Origin: Brachypodius melanocephalos
Lineage: Eukaryota; Chordata; Aves; Passeriformes; Pycnonotidae
Assembly: GCA_013398615.1 (NCBI GenBank)
Contig: VZSR01000520.1
Coordinates: forward strand, 17,818,640 to 17,882,639
Length of the DNA stretch: 64,000 bases
Direction of reading: 5' to 3'
Within the stretch, counting starts at the first letter, position 1, and each line of letters starts with the position of its first letter. The position numbers and the translations under genes are program-made. The notes under the pieces are model-generated. The model was not told the DNA's origin and searched no databases. It saw only the letters and a list, made by a program, of their open reading frames with translations. Positions 1-14,100 of this stretch are shown piece by piece.

Positions 1-1570
1 TACTCCTTACGATTACATGGCTTCTACTCTCAGACATCAGCAACCAAAACAAAAACTTTTAAATTTTCACATTATTGTTCCTCTTTAAACGATTTAAGGG
101 AACCTCATTTATTGTTAACCAGATTTAAAGGTATTAATGAACATTTTGAAATTCATTGTCTCCTTACCAAAAAAGATGTCTTTTAAATACAACAATCTGC
201 ATCAGATTATTAGACAGAAGCCTCATGCTTAGTTCTTATATCAATTACTCTTTTGGATTAAAAACTTTCTCTCAAGATAGTATCTCGTGGCAATTACCTC
301 ACATGTGTTACGTATTTCAGAAGCTAAACTACAAAACATACACACATAAATGTATGCTTTATATACAGTAGAAATTCTAATGTAGGACACAAAAGGACAA
401 CACAATGTTGATGGGAGGTAAATAATAATACTACTAATAAGAATTTATCTGTCAAAATCAAAGCATTAGGTAGTAAGGTAAGAATAACGAAAAATGGAGC
501 ATGGGGAAATTTTATGCTTTGGCTTGCAGCTCTGTTCCTGTGAAGATTTTTAAAGGATGTTAAAGAAACCCATTGTGCAGGGTCTCTTAACATTTTATAA
601 AAGAGAATGCCCCATCAGTAAAGGATCCTTTAATGACATACAGGAATCTTCAACCACATGGAAGTTACTAATCAGAAAATCACCACCTGTAATCCTTGTA
701 GCTCTATGGATTTATTCCTCAGTTACAGGTCTGGTTCCTGCATGCCACACCCTGTTTATGCTATGAAATTTGGCAATAATCTGTACACCAGATACAAAAT
801 TCAACATATGAAAAGCTTTCAAAATCTTTCAAAATTGAACATATTCAAGCTGTATTGAATTAATATTCATGGCTGGATTTCAAAAAGTTTGTTTTAAAGG
901 ACAGTAAAAACCTCCTGCTGCCTTAACCCACGTATCTCAACCCACTTGTTCTTTAGGTTTTGCCCTTCCTGCTCTTTCTCTGTCCTACTGCAGGAAGAAA
1001 TGAGAGGGCTCAGTTCCTGGGGCAACACACAACATATGTAAAGTTAGTAAATTAAGTTAATCTTAAACCTGATTTTTCTGATGTAGTTAAAGCTGGTCTG
1101 CTGTTCTGCCAACAGGAGAGTGTCTGGATTTCAACATGTGCTGCTATTAGAAAGAATTTTGAGGCACAATCCTGCCACAAGGCACTTGGTAGAACTATTC
1201 AGTTTTCAAAGACAGCTTGTCTGCCATTTATGTTATAGACATAGAGGGTGTTGCTTAAAAGAAATTACTCTTCAGTCATGGCTGGCAACATGAATACAAC
1301 CCTAACTACCCCACAGGTTCTCCCTTGCTGGCAGGAGGAAAGCAGCTGGCACACAGTTGGATACATCACCAGAATTTTGGCAAAGAGAGTGTGAGACCTG
1401 TGAGAAAGCCCCTAAGGGAGAAAACACAAGCTGATAATTATGGGTTGATCCCTCATAAAAATAGCTCATGTCAGCATGAGCTGCAGTTCAAAAAGTGAGT
1501 CTGCTTGGGAATAGGGTGCCTCAAAAAAAATTACAGTATTTCAGACTATAATTCTAAACTAATTTCTTAC
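1..1570 (-). other. GPHN intron (partial), nothing else recognised
   Basis: AT-rich intronic sequence downstream of the exon ending in STGNE. No exon of the remaining E domain and no recognisable transposon were seen. Short open frames at 156-858 lack any protein-like features. Confidence 0.7.
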
Positions 1571-1724
1571 CTCATTCCCTGTTGACATTACTGCAACCAC
1601 TGGAAACTTGTTAACTTCTACTTCAGTTACTCCAACAGTTGCTAAGAGACCAATCTCAGACGGACCCATGTGGGTTCCTTTAGCCAGCACACATTCACCT
1701 CTTTTAATGTCATGTCCTATGGGT
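1571..1724 (-). CDS. GPHN: GPHN E-domain exon, residues 458-509
   Basis: This exon is 154 bp. One base completes Arg458, then 51 codons read PIGHDIKRGECVLAKGTHMG, continue through GLLATVGVTEVEV, and end VVAVMSTGNE. The acceptor is GATTTTCAG and the donor is gtaaga. It ends in phase 0. The VAVMSTGNE tail is the start of the MoeA subdomain that resembles the MogA fold; the continuation (LLNPEDD...) lies off the left edge. The GHDIKRGE segment is well conserved across MoeA proteins. Confidence 0.97.
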
Positions 1725-1915
1725 CTGAAAATCAGGACAGAAAAGCAACATGAAAGAGAAACAGAATGAGATTCAAAGTACCTCTCCTTGATTGGCTCTG
1801 CTCCAGGTGAGGAGTGTCAGACTGTCAAAATGTCAGTACTACTGATGAGCAAAAAATTACTCTAAAATTTATCAGCCTTTCTATACCTTACAGAGATATT
1901 TTAATGAATACAGAC

Positions 1916-1974
1916 CTGATATCTTGGCCTGGTCGAGCTTGCACCAGGATTCGAACTTCTAGTTCTTCAGTGCC
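1916..1974 (-). CDS. GPHN: GPHN E-domain exon, residues 439-458
   Basis: This exon is 59 bp: 19 codons encoding GTEELEVRILVQARPGQDI, plus AG of Arg458. The acceptor is TTTGTAG and the donor is gtctgt, the least consensus-like donor among the certain exons (G-T-C rather than G-T-A/G-A). Only 191 bp of intron separates it from the next exon at 1571, the shortest intron in the window. The split Arg codon (AG|A) is completed at base 1724. Confidence 0.96.
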
Positions 1975-4900
1975 CTACAAACACAAGGACATCACATATG
2001 GTCAGCTGAGCCATTCAGAGAAGATTAATGTCTAATTTCTCAGAAGTCTACACAACTTACAGCACTCATTACACTGAGACATTATGGTTTAAGCATCATA
2101 TTGTTCTCCTGATTTGTTTGTTAAGGTTGTAACACAGTGTGTGCTAAAACTGAACAGCATTTTAAGAAATGCTCTTTATGATGAGCTCACTAGGCAAGGA
2201 CCAGCACTGAATATGTAGTTTTAGCTTCCTATTTTTTTTTAATGATATCTGTGTTTATATAGTTTTCCTATGCTACATCTGTTGATCTGGTATACTGAGT
2301 GGATTCTTTCTGCTCCTCCCAGCCAACTTGATCTGGTCAAACCATTTCAAAGATGACACTTCAAACAGACCATTAGTCTGGCAGACTGTAGGCCCATTAC
2401 ATTAGCAGAAAGGTGCAAAGAAGCTATGTGCTGCAGCTATTTTAGGATTTTCATGTAGATTCCTATAGTGGATACTCCTACTTGAGAGCCTTGTACGAAT
2501 CAGAAAGGGGCTCATTCATCTTGTTTATATACTGTGAACACTTCTCAGTGGCCTGAAAAGTCTGATGCATTTCCTTGTTCAGAATGTCAATAGTTTGGTG
2601 ATTCATTCAATGCCAATAAACAGCACATTGTTAGGATTTCATTTTAAGCCCTGCAAAGGGGTTGATGATATATACACTCAGCTTTGAGATAGTGCCAGCC
2701 TGTCAGTAGCACTAAATCTAAACTTAGACTGGAACAAATTCTGTTTTTACATTATCATGTAGTGCTTCATATTTAAATACCTCGAAGTTATAAATCAGAC
2801 ACTAATATTACAAGAAAAACAAGGCAGGTCAGTGTTCTTTGGAACTCTTACAAGAACACTAGTGTTGTACTGGACACTGGGGCTTGTATCTTTTCTTAAA
2901 GGTGGTATGTGTCTCAGTTTCTGAGTTCAAACTAAATGCTCTAAACGTAAAGCTAATGAACGTGTTACTAGAGATTGAGATTCTGTTTATTTACTGTGAA
3001 AATTTAAACCCCTGAAAACCAGAAAATTACTAACAAAAAAATTTCTTACTTTATCCCAGTATTTTCATATTCTTTTCAGAAGCTTTTATTGCAAACTCTG
3101 TTTCTTTTGTTCTTGCTCTTTTTGTATAAGAGATGATTTTTGTCTGTGAGTGTTCAAATTGGCTGTGTTGGTGCCCAGAATGGCCTTTTACCCCCTTACG
3201 GCCAGCTGAGGCTGTAAGAAACACTTGAGTCTTGCAATAAAAATTTGGGGCAATGGTTAGTCCCAGAATTATTTTGTTTTTATGACACTCTGAGGATTGT
3301 TGTTCAATCATGAATATTTGAAATTTCCCTATCTTTGATAACATTTAAAGAGGGATAGAAGGTTTTAAGGGAATCAAGAGGAAAGCAATGATACATTTGA
3401 TTAACATAAAAGGTCCTGTTTAGGCCTCCTGGGTTAGGAGAAATAATGGAAAAAAAAAAAAAAAGGCTTTTGAGGAATTCAGCATCCCAGGTTCAAAAGG
3501 CATTGTGGAAAGTGTGACTGTGGAGAGCATGGTGATATACAGAGATTGACATCTATGGAACTGATGGATATCCCAGAATGGTTAAAGAATACAGTAGAAT
3601 TCCAGGTGGCTAGAGGGGCTTGCAGAGAGGGATGGCATTACGCTGAGAACATCTTTCCTTTGCTGTGTATCAATACATTTTGAACTATATCTGAGTAGCT
3701 TGTTCTGGTGGCTGTGGACAATTGCTGATAAACTGATGCTTTGGCTTGAGACAGGATCTAACTCTTGTTTTGGTTGATCACACTGGGCTCCTTTCTCCTA
3801 CAAGGTGACATAAAAACTCAAAATGAAAAGGTAGTAGACATGTTTCTTAATGAATGTGCATTTGGCAAGCGGATGAGAATTTTTCTTCCTGATAGATAGA
3901 TGTAATTAATTTCAGGTCTATGACTTCTAAGGTCATTTGGGGAATGCTTGCTATGAAATTTAAGTAGTGCTACCACAACTAGAACTCAAGGAATTAGTTC
4001 CATTGAAAAGTAATCCCTTTTCAGAAGAACATTTTTCAGATGTTAGAGATTTTACTTCGGTTAAATCCCAGCCCTGAAGGAGTTCTTAACACCAAAAAGA
4101 AAAATATTCTTGAAGTATGAACCCACCCAGACATGAAAAAGAAGAGAAGAAAATAACATATTAATTAAACAATACTAATTATTATGAACAGGTTTCATAA
4201 AGTGGTGTATTCAAAGACAAGCAGAAATTAAAGAGTTCTATCCCATACTTATAAGCAGGAAAAAAGAAGTGGAAGGTGGCTGACCATTCGTGAAAAAATT
4301 CAGACTTCAAGCATGTAGCCAAATAACCTGTTCTCACATGCAGAGGAGAACATTCCACATAAAAAGTGGACAGAGTCACATAAAGGCAGGATAGAGTCAT
4401 CCAAATAGAAGTACAAAAAACCCACCATGTGTTGGTGTGCAATGTGATAGTCCTCTCAATATGAGGTGGGCAATGGCCACAAAAAATTGCTCAGTAAGGC
4501 TAATGGAATGATTAACAAGCAGTGAAGGCAATGGCGTATTTTGCAGAAGATATAATCTATACATATACATCCATAACCTCAAAGCAGGATTGATAATTCA
4601 ATAATTTCCCTGATAGGAAGAAGGACAGCCTAGACAGCTTGCTGAGTTCATTAGATGTAAAAATCTAGGCATCTAATAAGATTAATAAGGTATGAGAAAG
4701 GATCCTGAGAGTGGGTTTCAGTTTTTGCAGTCTTTATCAGTTTTGAACACCAGAATCCACCTGCTTACACCCCAGCTGCAACCACGATGCTGACACCGAG
4801 CTGTGGTGCATTGGAACAGCTTGTCAGACCAGCAGCAGCAGAGCAAAGGCTGATTTGAGCACAGAACCACACACACTGTGCATTCCAAAGCTGAACTTGG

Positions 4901-6040
4901 AAGTTGTGCCAATAAGAGACATCTTCTTGCCTTGCAGTCTCTCAGATGACAGCAAATGTGATGATAGTGCCTTGAAATCACAGCTGGGATTCAGAAGCAA
5001 ACACAGCGTCACAAAGGAAGACTAAGATGGACTCTTTGGAATAAAGTTGAATACTGAGAGCTCCTCTGCTTCATAAAAAGCACATTTCACTACATTGAGA
5101 CTACTGTGCATACAGAATTAGTACTACAGTATTCTTATTTTTTCTGTGGCTTTTTTTTCCTCTGTTTTCTTTCTATGTCCTTATTTGCAGCATCTGTAAG
5201 ATAGTCCACTAGTATGATTTAAAGCTGGGCTGGAAAATCTGTTCCAAAGCAGGGAATATGCACCTTACCCATTTCTTCATTTTCAGAGGTCTTAAATTCA
5301 GTAATGTTCTCATTTTAAAGGAGCACAAATGTCTTTTAAAAGTCTTAGTTGTAGTTTAAAAAAACTTGGGAGGCATTTACTTTCCCTGTTTCATAACAAA
5401 ACCTCTTTTTCTAAACAGATTAACTGGAAGGTAGTTGTACAAGAAGTATTCTCCAAAATCCACCAAATTCACCTTTGCTGAAACAAGACCAACTCTGATA
5501 ATACAGAATCGTCTTCACAGCACAGTTTAAAAGAACCCAAGTCATCCCATGGATTTTGAGGCACTTAAAACAGCTCACTTTCCCACAGAAAATCACATTC
5601 AGCTTTAATTACATCAGCAGTAATTCAATGTGTTATTCTGAGATCAACACGTAATTTAAGAAAACATTTCCCCTTCTTATTTGGTGAGATTTCCACTAGC
5701 CTGTATTTTAAAATGTGAATACAGTAGGCATTCTATTTGGACTGTAGGCATGGATTTCCAGGAAGCATTTGCCTTTCACTCAAATCATGCTCCCAAGCAT
5801 TTTAGAGTCAACATTCAACAATCTTGATGAAAAATCAGTCAGAACAGGAAGGTCTGTGGTACTGTTATCACAGCCTGAAAAAGTGAGAATTGCCACTAGG
5901 AACTGATGCAAAAATCCTCAAACTTCTGAGATTACTGAAGAGCTTTTCTGTACGACTGTCTTTCATATTTACAGGATTGTGTCATGTGCCATTTACTGCT
6001 GCACACAAAAGAAAAACAGGTTTTTTAACTTGTGACTCAC
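1975..6040 (-). other. GPHN intron, no recognised element
   Basis: A 4.07-kb intron. It contains a 15-base-scale poly-A tract near 3450 and otherwise unique-looking AT-rich DNA. Open frames at 4182-5012 are on the sense strand but have neither splice context nor familiar sequence. Confidence 0.7.
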
Positions 6041-6160
6041 ATCATCTGATTCCCTGATGAGCTCTGTATCTTCCACTTGCACCACTGCATCAGCACCACA
6101 TGGAATTGGAGCACCAGTTGTAACACGCATTACCTGACCAGGCATCACAGTCTGAGTTGG
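6041..6160 (-). CDS. GPHN: GPHN E-domain exon, residues 399-438
   Basis: This exon is 120 bp, exactly 40 codons, phase 0 at both ends. It reads PTQTVMPGQVMRVTTGAPIP, then CGADAVVQVEDTELIRESDD. The TGAPIP..ADAVV stretch is a hallmark of the MoeA family. The acceptor is TTTTATTTTGCAG and the donor is gtgagt. Because it is symmetric in phase 0, skipping it would keep the frame but delete a core part of subdomain II. Confidence 0.97.
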
Positions 6161-9100
6161 CTGCAAAATAAAAAACCAGAAATTAATCTACTTTTGGAGA
6201 AGCAAAAATTCAAACCACTTGAACTTTATGCAAGTAATCTGTCTGAAAGACCAGAATTCTTATTTGCAGCATGACTCTTGATATAGTGTGAGTGATATCA
6301 ACAGGTACAATAAACTCCAGTTCACACCTGGCTTTATTTGTATGGCCACATATTAGGTGGCTTCAGTTTTTTCTCCTTATATTTCTATCACATGAACAAC
6401 TTTCAGAAGAAGGAATATACTGATACTCAGAAAAATGCTTGGCACAGAAAATAACTGGCTTGGAAATTGAACTGTTAGATGGTGACCTTCTGGAAACTTC
6501 CATTAACAAAAATCTAGCAGTTCTCAGTACATAAATATTTTTACAGAGCACCCTGGTCACCAGGGCTGAAATTGCTTTGCTTTGGTTGGGTTTTTGTTCT
6601 GTTCTACCAGCACACTATATATGAAGAACCAACATATAATAACGTAACCAACTGCTTAATTTTTAAGCAGATTTCTGAACACTGAGACAGCTCAATACTA
6701 GTTCACAGAGAATATCTATCTTTGTGAGGGTCAGTTTAGAATAACCTAAAATTGGTAATATTCTACAATTCTATAAAGTCACAGGACATTAAAAAGTTTC
6801 AGCAGGAGCAGTACAAAAAATAAAAAAACATCAGAACAACATGATAAAACAAATGATATGGTTTTAATAACACTTCTCACCAGGCAGACTGTTTTAATAA
6901 ACATTCGTCAAAATCCAGGGTAAAACTGTAATTTGACCATAACTATTCAAGAAATAAATAACTAAAAGAACTTCCTAAAAAATGCAACTAAAAGAAGCTG
7001 ATATGCTGACTGAGATTTCATTGCTGGCTCCCCAGAGCACTGCAGCAAGCCTGGCTTATTCAGGTTTCACTGTTGTAAGTGAACATGTGCTACGCACAGA
7101 TCTGTGCAGCTGTGATCAGAGCAACATATTCTGTACGTGTCACACATATATAACTCACGTGCAGATTGACTCTATACTCCATATGCAGCCCTGGAATACA
7201 TCCAGGACTTCTCAAACTGTAATTAGCACACATTTGGCAGCAAGCCACAGGCTGCAGGCAGCACTGCCCAGGATTGTTACCTGCTCCTGCCCAGCAGGAA
7301 TTTACTCCATGACTTTGGTCAGGAGGCTGACAGACACCACCAAACTCTGGACCAGTGGTCAGCACTTCAGATGCATAAAGCTGTTTGCCTTGCCCATTCT
7401 TCTACTCCTCTTCAGCACTGCCATAACCTCTGAGAGGTGAGTTTTACTCTGAAATGTGTGTATTTCACACATTTGCGATAGAAGCCCTAGGAAGAGGCTG
7501 GGGAGGTTTTTATCTGGCTTACCACAGCATCACAGCAACCTTAGTATTCCAAGGTACAACTGAGCCTAGAACTGACTGAATCTTGACCCTTTTCTACAGG
7601 TAATGGAAATCTAATATCCTTGGAGAAGAACACAAATAAAACCCACACTTGCCATATGTCACTGTATTTTTAGGGCAAGATTCATGCTATCCTAATGTAG
7701 GTATCTAAAGCAGATGACATAAAACTCCCCAGTTTTTAAGAAAATGGCATTTATTCCTCACCACAGACTATTCAAGGAGCTGTGGATGGATAGCAGAGAT
7801 ACTGTCATTTATACTAAAGCCACTTAAAATGGAAAATAATGCTATCTAGTGTGTAATTTTGATTTTTACGTAAAGAAGTGTTACAAAAGGCAAAGCTTGT
7901 GTCTTGGATTATGTGTTTTGCATACCATTGTAAATATAATTTAAAGGTACATTACAAATAGGTAATATTGTTTTGAACTTACTAAGTATTGCTGGCTTAA
8001 ATGAAAAATTTCAGAGGAAAAAATGTATTGCATAAAATTTTTCTCCCATTTAAAAAGCATCACAAAGAATACAAAATGTCTACTACTGTCACAAATCAGA
8101 GCCTATAGCGATAAAATGTGCTGTAACTAACCATGTTTTTGGAGTTTATTGTTAGATGAGGTGGGTTTTTTTGAGATGCAATGATGTGATACATTTAAAC
8201 AAATTCATGATACAATTGCTTTTAGAACTGGTTATGTTGCTCATATATTTAATTTCCCTTTTGTCTGCTGAGAATTTGATCAGATTAACTTTATGAACAA
8301 AAGTCAACCATCAGATTTATTTGTGAATCTCTAGGGCTGTGTTCCTCTGTGACAGAGAGAATGAAGATATCTTCTTTATGAAGATAAAGAAATGATTGCT
8401 TCTCAGAAAACATTAATGTGCAAAAATTTCACAGAAGCTCTTCTAAAAGCCTTTGAGATCTCACTTTTACCTGCAATGAGGCAATGCTGGTTTCTGCCCT
8501 TCGCCTTCATTACTGATAATCTACTCAATTTTAGTAACTGAATAAAACCCAGAATAATCTCCTAAGCACAACCCTTATCTCAGGCATTTTCTCCTGCACA
8601 TGGTTACACCTCTGTTGTGTGATTCAGAATCTTCCATGGTCCTTTCTGTAAAAAGGCACAATTTCATGGAATCATGGAAAATAGCTGCTTTTCATGCTAT
8701 AGTGTAGGTGGTTAGTCATAGTGCCTCTTACAAACACCTTTAGGAAGTCTTGCAGGAAATGCTCTGGTCTGTGTAAGTCTACAGAAGGAAAAGCAATGTT
8801 CCTATGGTTGAGTGTTTCACACACAGGCCACTGTGGATGAGTTGTGACCAGCAATCTCACGTGTGCCCTAACCTTCCCAAAGCAGGGTAATGTCTGAAAG
8901 TGTTCCCTGATATACAACTACAACTACAAAAAAAAAAAAGAGCTAACATCAACATGACCATTTGGAGATGGAAATGCGAAAATACAGAAATTAAAAATTG
9001 ATACAGAAATGTCCAACTTGGCTATGTGACCTCCCTGCAATTCCCAGTCCCATCTTCTTCCTTGCTACTAGCATTTACATAATCTTTTCCTCTACAGCAG

Positions 9101-11089
9101 GAGCCAAATCTAAATCTATTTTGAACTCCCTGCTGTGAATCATTCTGTTAATTGGTCTGTAACATGAAAAACAGAATGTTGCTGCTGAGAGTGACTGAAG
9201 GGTGAAATGAGACTGAGGAGCCTTCCAAGGCTATAAATAATTTCTTGGGAAGGAGATGAACCTGAAGATGTGTTTGCCCCAGAAAAAAAAACTTTGACCA
9301 ATTATTCTGAGGTCAACAGCCTTGTTTTTCTAACTTGCCACTGGTATTTTCAGAAATAGTCTCTCTTTGCATGCCTGCTTCCACCCAATTTTTGCTCCTT
9401 GCCAGGGAGCCGGAGCCTTTCTATTCCCCGTAATCTGGGAGGACAGACTGTCCCTGTAGAGAGACATTTGTGAGCTCTTGAACTTTGTAGGAGGGAAGCA
9501 GCTTCCATTTGCCCTTTTATCTTTTGTACAAACCTGCTGAACTGATGAGGACACTGAAACACTTCAGACCTCTAATGGGAAGCACTCCCCATTAGAGGCA
9601 ACTTCAACAATACTGCTTTTAAGCAACACTGTGCTGTGATATTTAACTAGCAAAATGATAATATTGATGACAGGAGAATAGTGATAGGAGTGATAGTTCA
9701 GCAGGTTTCTCTGCTGTTTCTTGCTATTTTAAAGTGATCATAAAAAGGGTTGTAAAAACAGTTGTCAAGTCTTTTGGATTCTGGACCAACGGTTGAAAAT
9801 GCAGTCAAGAGGGCTAAAAACACAAGGCAGGTTAAAAAAAATTGCTGAACTGATTTGCTTTAGTTTTTTAGAATTTAAATTAATTTTACATATTTTGTAC
9901 AACAGCTCCATTAATCTGAGTTCACATGAATATCAGTACTGAGAAGGTGTCTATTATACCAAAGTATAATTCACTATGATGAATGGGACCTAAAGCAAAA
10001 ATAATTTTTACAGTTCTTCCTATCTACCATGATTAGCCAAATTAAATGCCTATTACACATTTAGGGACAGTTCAAGTCCATTTAAAAAAGGGAATAATCC
10101 TGTCACTGGTAATACTTCTAAAACCTGATACAACTTTTAAAATATGTCAATTTTTCTTGGACTTTTTGTTTAGCAGTCAAAATGGACACACTATAAAATC
10201 CTCAGTTTGGCCTATTACTTATCCCTTTCTCCATAATTTCACATACAATACACACAATTGTAAATCAGGACTTGAAATAGCTGGACAAACATTTTGGACT
10301 AACTCATGTTTTCCTGAACACAGCTGGCAGGTATGATTAAATGGACAGAATAACAGTAGTTGAACATAACTGATTTTTTCCCCGGCACCCCAGTATTAGC
10401 ACAGAACTTTCATTAAATATGCTCTTGAATTTGAGAGCAAATCACATCTATTAATGAATATTTATAGAGCACAGCAGGTCACAAACGGGTCATGCCTCAA
10501 CTTGCTTTTAAAATCAATCCATGTATCTGCTAAGGTGCACAAACACTCTTCTCACAAACCAGCTTCAAACCAGGCTGCTGCCAGGCTTCCTCAAGATTGT
10601 TCCGATCGTTACCTATCTGTAAAAGCTTAATAAAAAATTTATACACTTCGTTTTGCAGGTATCAGTGTGAAAAATGGAAGCATCTTAGGAAAACAGTTAT
10701 TAGGCTGACATCCTTTAAAAAGCTGTCAGCAAGAGGGGCTTAGATCATACTATTCTCTGCTTATGAATGTTGCACCACTAGAAATCTCATGTCCTCTAAC
10801 ATTGTACCAGGGCAGAACGTTTCAGTATGCACTCCTATCAGACATGTCAGCACAATGCTCTGAAGTATTTTGGGATATCCTTGTTAGGTCCTTATGTAAC
10901 TGTACTACCTCCCTTTCTGAAATCATGTCCCAAGGCACATAGCAGGAGGGTCAGTACAGCTGTGTCCTACTTCACACCACATCCAAGACTATTGAATTTT
11001 GGAGCACTAGCAAGGCTTGTAAAAATACAAAGCAAAATCTTACAGAAGAAAAATGCATTAAAAAAAAAGAGAAAAGAAATTGTGCTCAC
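6161..11089 (-). other. GPHN intron, no transposon recognised
   Basis: A 4.93-kb intron. It has a 12-base-scale A-run near 8928 and a perfect 11-bp hairpin at 9569-9598 (listed separately). A 152-codon plus-strand frame at 6982-7440 is antisense to GPHN, with no recognisable domain. Confidence 0.7.
9569..9598. repeat. Perfect 11-bp inverted repeat
   Basis: The arm CCTCTAATGGG at 9569-9579 is exactly complementary to CCCATTAGAGG at 9588-9598, with an 8-base loop. No terminal repeat or target duplication was found around it, so it is not clearly a transposon end. Confidence 0.85.
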
Positions 11090-11145
11090 CTGCTCACCAG
11101 CCTGGGATTCCCCTATGATGAATCGATCTCCTGGGCCATCAGCAG
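11090..11145 (-). CDS. GPHN: GPHN E-domain exon, residues 380-398
   Basis: This exon is 56 bp. CT completes Ala380, then 18 codons encode ADGPGDRFIIGESQAGEQ. The acceptor is CCTCCTAACAG and the donor is gtgagc directly after CAG. An identical GGTGAGCA-type octamer occurs twice across the donor, so a cryptic site 8 bases upstream exists in the sequence. The CAG|gtgagc choice is fixed by the protein and by the phase-0 start of the next exon. It encodes part of E-domain subdomain II. Confidence 0.96.
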
Positions 11146-14100
11146 CTGTTAGGAGGGACAACACAATTGGTAAACACTGAACCAAAACAAATGATGGCAT
11201 TATAAATTAAGAGCAGGAGAAGAACAAAGATGATCTAATATTCAGTTCCTCAGAGTTAGCATGACTAAGGTTATAGAAGTTCTGCAAACATTTTACCTTT
11301 TAGGTCCTTTGGAGTGTGTTTATTATTTTGAAAAACACAGGTTCTAGAGAACTGAGTATTTTTAACAGAAAATTTCTGGGCAGTATGAGGTCATATAAAG
11401 GAGGACTAGGAGGAATTACATTAGTAACAAAGACTTAAGGGTGCTCATGACAGTATTGCAATACTGAAAATTAGGAGTCAGAGATCATTGATTTATCAAG
11501 TCTTCAGGACTTCCAATTTAGCAAATCTGCATTTTTACAGGGACAAGAAAGGCACAATTACTAAATGACATTTAAGCTCCTGCCTGTCTCAAAGGTCTTC
11601 CAGCAAGCTGCATCAGTGGTATTATAGGCTTTACCACGGTGTAAAGCACGTGTGAAGCACAAGCAACTCTGTCTTTCCAAGCACAGCAGTCATGTTGCCA
11701 AGAGTGCTCAAACAAAGTAGGCTTCAATGATCGCATTTAAATCTGCATTATTATTAATTTTAAATCTGTAGCTATCAAAAGTTGATTTCCTAGATATGAA
11801 GTCTAATCAGTCACAACCTTTATCTTAATAACTTGTGTTTTACTTCAGGAGCCCTGAATATACACTTAGGTAACCTTGTATTGAGAAGAACTACTTTCAG
11901 GAAGGATGTCCATTCAGTCTTTCATTAATCACATCTGTACTCATGCACTGGCTGCAGCTTTACAAATCATTATCTATGGTACCTAGTCATGTTTGAAGAC
12001 TAAGAGTTAACTTAGCTTTAAAAGCCTATCAAACAGACTAATCTATAAGCTTTAGAGTGAACTCTAAAATAAAAAAGTAGAAAAGGACTCTTCAACTAGA
12101 TAGCCTTTAATAATACATGTAATACTACTGAAAACAGCTGTTAGACCTTCACTGAAAAAAACCTGCACTTGGATGATCCGGCAAAAGAAGAGAAAGAAAT
12201 CCCTAACAGCTAAATTATTTTTAACCTCATAAATGCTACTGAATTAGATTTTATGCCTCCGCTAATAATAATATGGAAACAAGGTTTATAGTTGATGCAC
12301 AACTGATATAAAACGAGAAAAGAACTGGTGTTTGGGCAGACATGTTATGCCACTGAAAGCTACTCCTTAATCTTTTTGTAAGAAGTATCCATTAATGTAC
12401 TCAATATTATCTCTGCTTAAAAGCTTTTTTTTTTCATATCCTAAGATAACAGGTTCACAAGAATAATAAGAATAGAACAAACCAGAACAGAATAGAATAG
12501 AACAGCCTGATCAATTCAGGGCTAACCAAAATGCAAAGCAAATTATTAAAGGCATTGTCCAAATGCCTTTGACACACAGACAGGCTTGGGGCATCAACCC
12601 ACTCTCTAAGAAGTCTTTTCCAGTGTCTGCCCACCCTCTTGGTAAAGCAGTATTTCCTAATGTCAAACCTAAATGTTCCCTGGCACAGCTTTGAACCACT
12701 CCCACACATAAAGTCACTGGCCACCCTGTGCCCTTCCCCTCCACAGGGAGCTGTAGAGAGCCACGAGGTCACCTCTCAACATTCTTTTCTTCAAACAACA
12801 CAAACCCAAAGTCCTCAGCTGCCCCTCACAGGACATTCTATTAGCCCTCCACCAGCTTTAGTGTCCTTATCTGGATGCATTGAAATATCTCAGTGCTCCT
12901 CTGCTTGAATCCACCACCAAAATTAGGCTTTGTGTGCTGGTTCTGAAAGAGATTGCTGAAAATGGTGTTCACAATCACTCTGCTCATTCTGCATGTTTAC
13001 TGAGATTGTACTCGTGCTTTGCCTTACCCTGCAGCAATCAGGCTGCAAGACAGCACTGGCTTGAACCCAAGGTCCTTGTCACTCAGCATTCTACTCAGAG
13101 CTCACTCTCTTAGCTTTTCTCAGTGTTACACTGCCTGTATTTCTCAGGCTACATATGCACTCCCTTCCTGCTATTACTAGTTGTTCTGGTCTGCCTGTCT
13201 CTCTCACACACACATCTTGTGGACCTGAAATTTTATTTTTATATTAAATGTACGGGGAAGCTAATGGATTACATCTGTTGCCTGGGTCTGCAGACAGTCC
13301 ATTCCATGGGCAGTTGTTTTCCATGGTTTCAACTGCCAGTAACAAAAAAGGTATTTTAATGTCCTTAGAAGAAAGTTGGCTATTGTGTACAAATTTCAAC
13401 ATGGTGTTATGATGATTCAACTACTGCCACAATTAAATGACTACTAGTGTAATGTTCAATTCTGTGTATTTTAGATTTCCTTCATAGACATATGAGGTGA
13501 GCATCAATATTCTCACTTTACAAAGGGAAAAAGTGACGCACAGAGAAGCAACTGGCTCAAGATGATGCAGCACCTAGTGGCAAAGCAGAATATGAATTCA
13601 GGTCTCTTGGGAAGTCATATTTGCTGCTTGAAATGGATAAAGTCATACAACTAATATTATTAATATATGGCAGCTGCAGTATTTTTAAAGTAAGAACCTC
13701 TTCTTTTGAGGTGTCTCCATAAGAGAACATTATGGTAAGTTTTTCAAAAATTCTCTGATGTAATCAATACCTGTAACCGTTCAACAAAGTAATAAATACA
13801 TAGGAAAATTCTTATCAAATCTATAACAGAGGAATAGAAGATTAATCCATAATTCAGAAATAGATGTTCTGTTATTGTCCTGAATTTTAAATATTTCCAA
13901 AAAGTTCATGAGCAACAGAGGTGCACATCTAGGAGCACACATGGATGCACACTTGCTCGTGTACACATGAACCCATTTAAAAGATCTGAACTCGGCTTCA
14001 TGGCCTTCCTTCAAGACAGTTGTGTGTTATATAACTGTGACCTCAGCAACGACCCGTATCAAATCAAACCAAAATAACCCCTGCTGGATCCAAAACAGGT

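Noticed and set aside
6982..7440. 152-codon plus-strand open frame
   Set aside because: Antisense to GPHN in an intron. No domain, no splice context and no familiar motif; such lengths occur by chance.
12455..12772. 105-codon minus-strand open frame
   Set aside because: Falls in the CR1 fragment 3' region.
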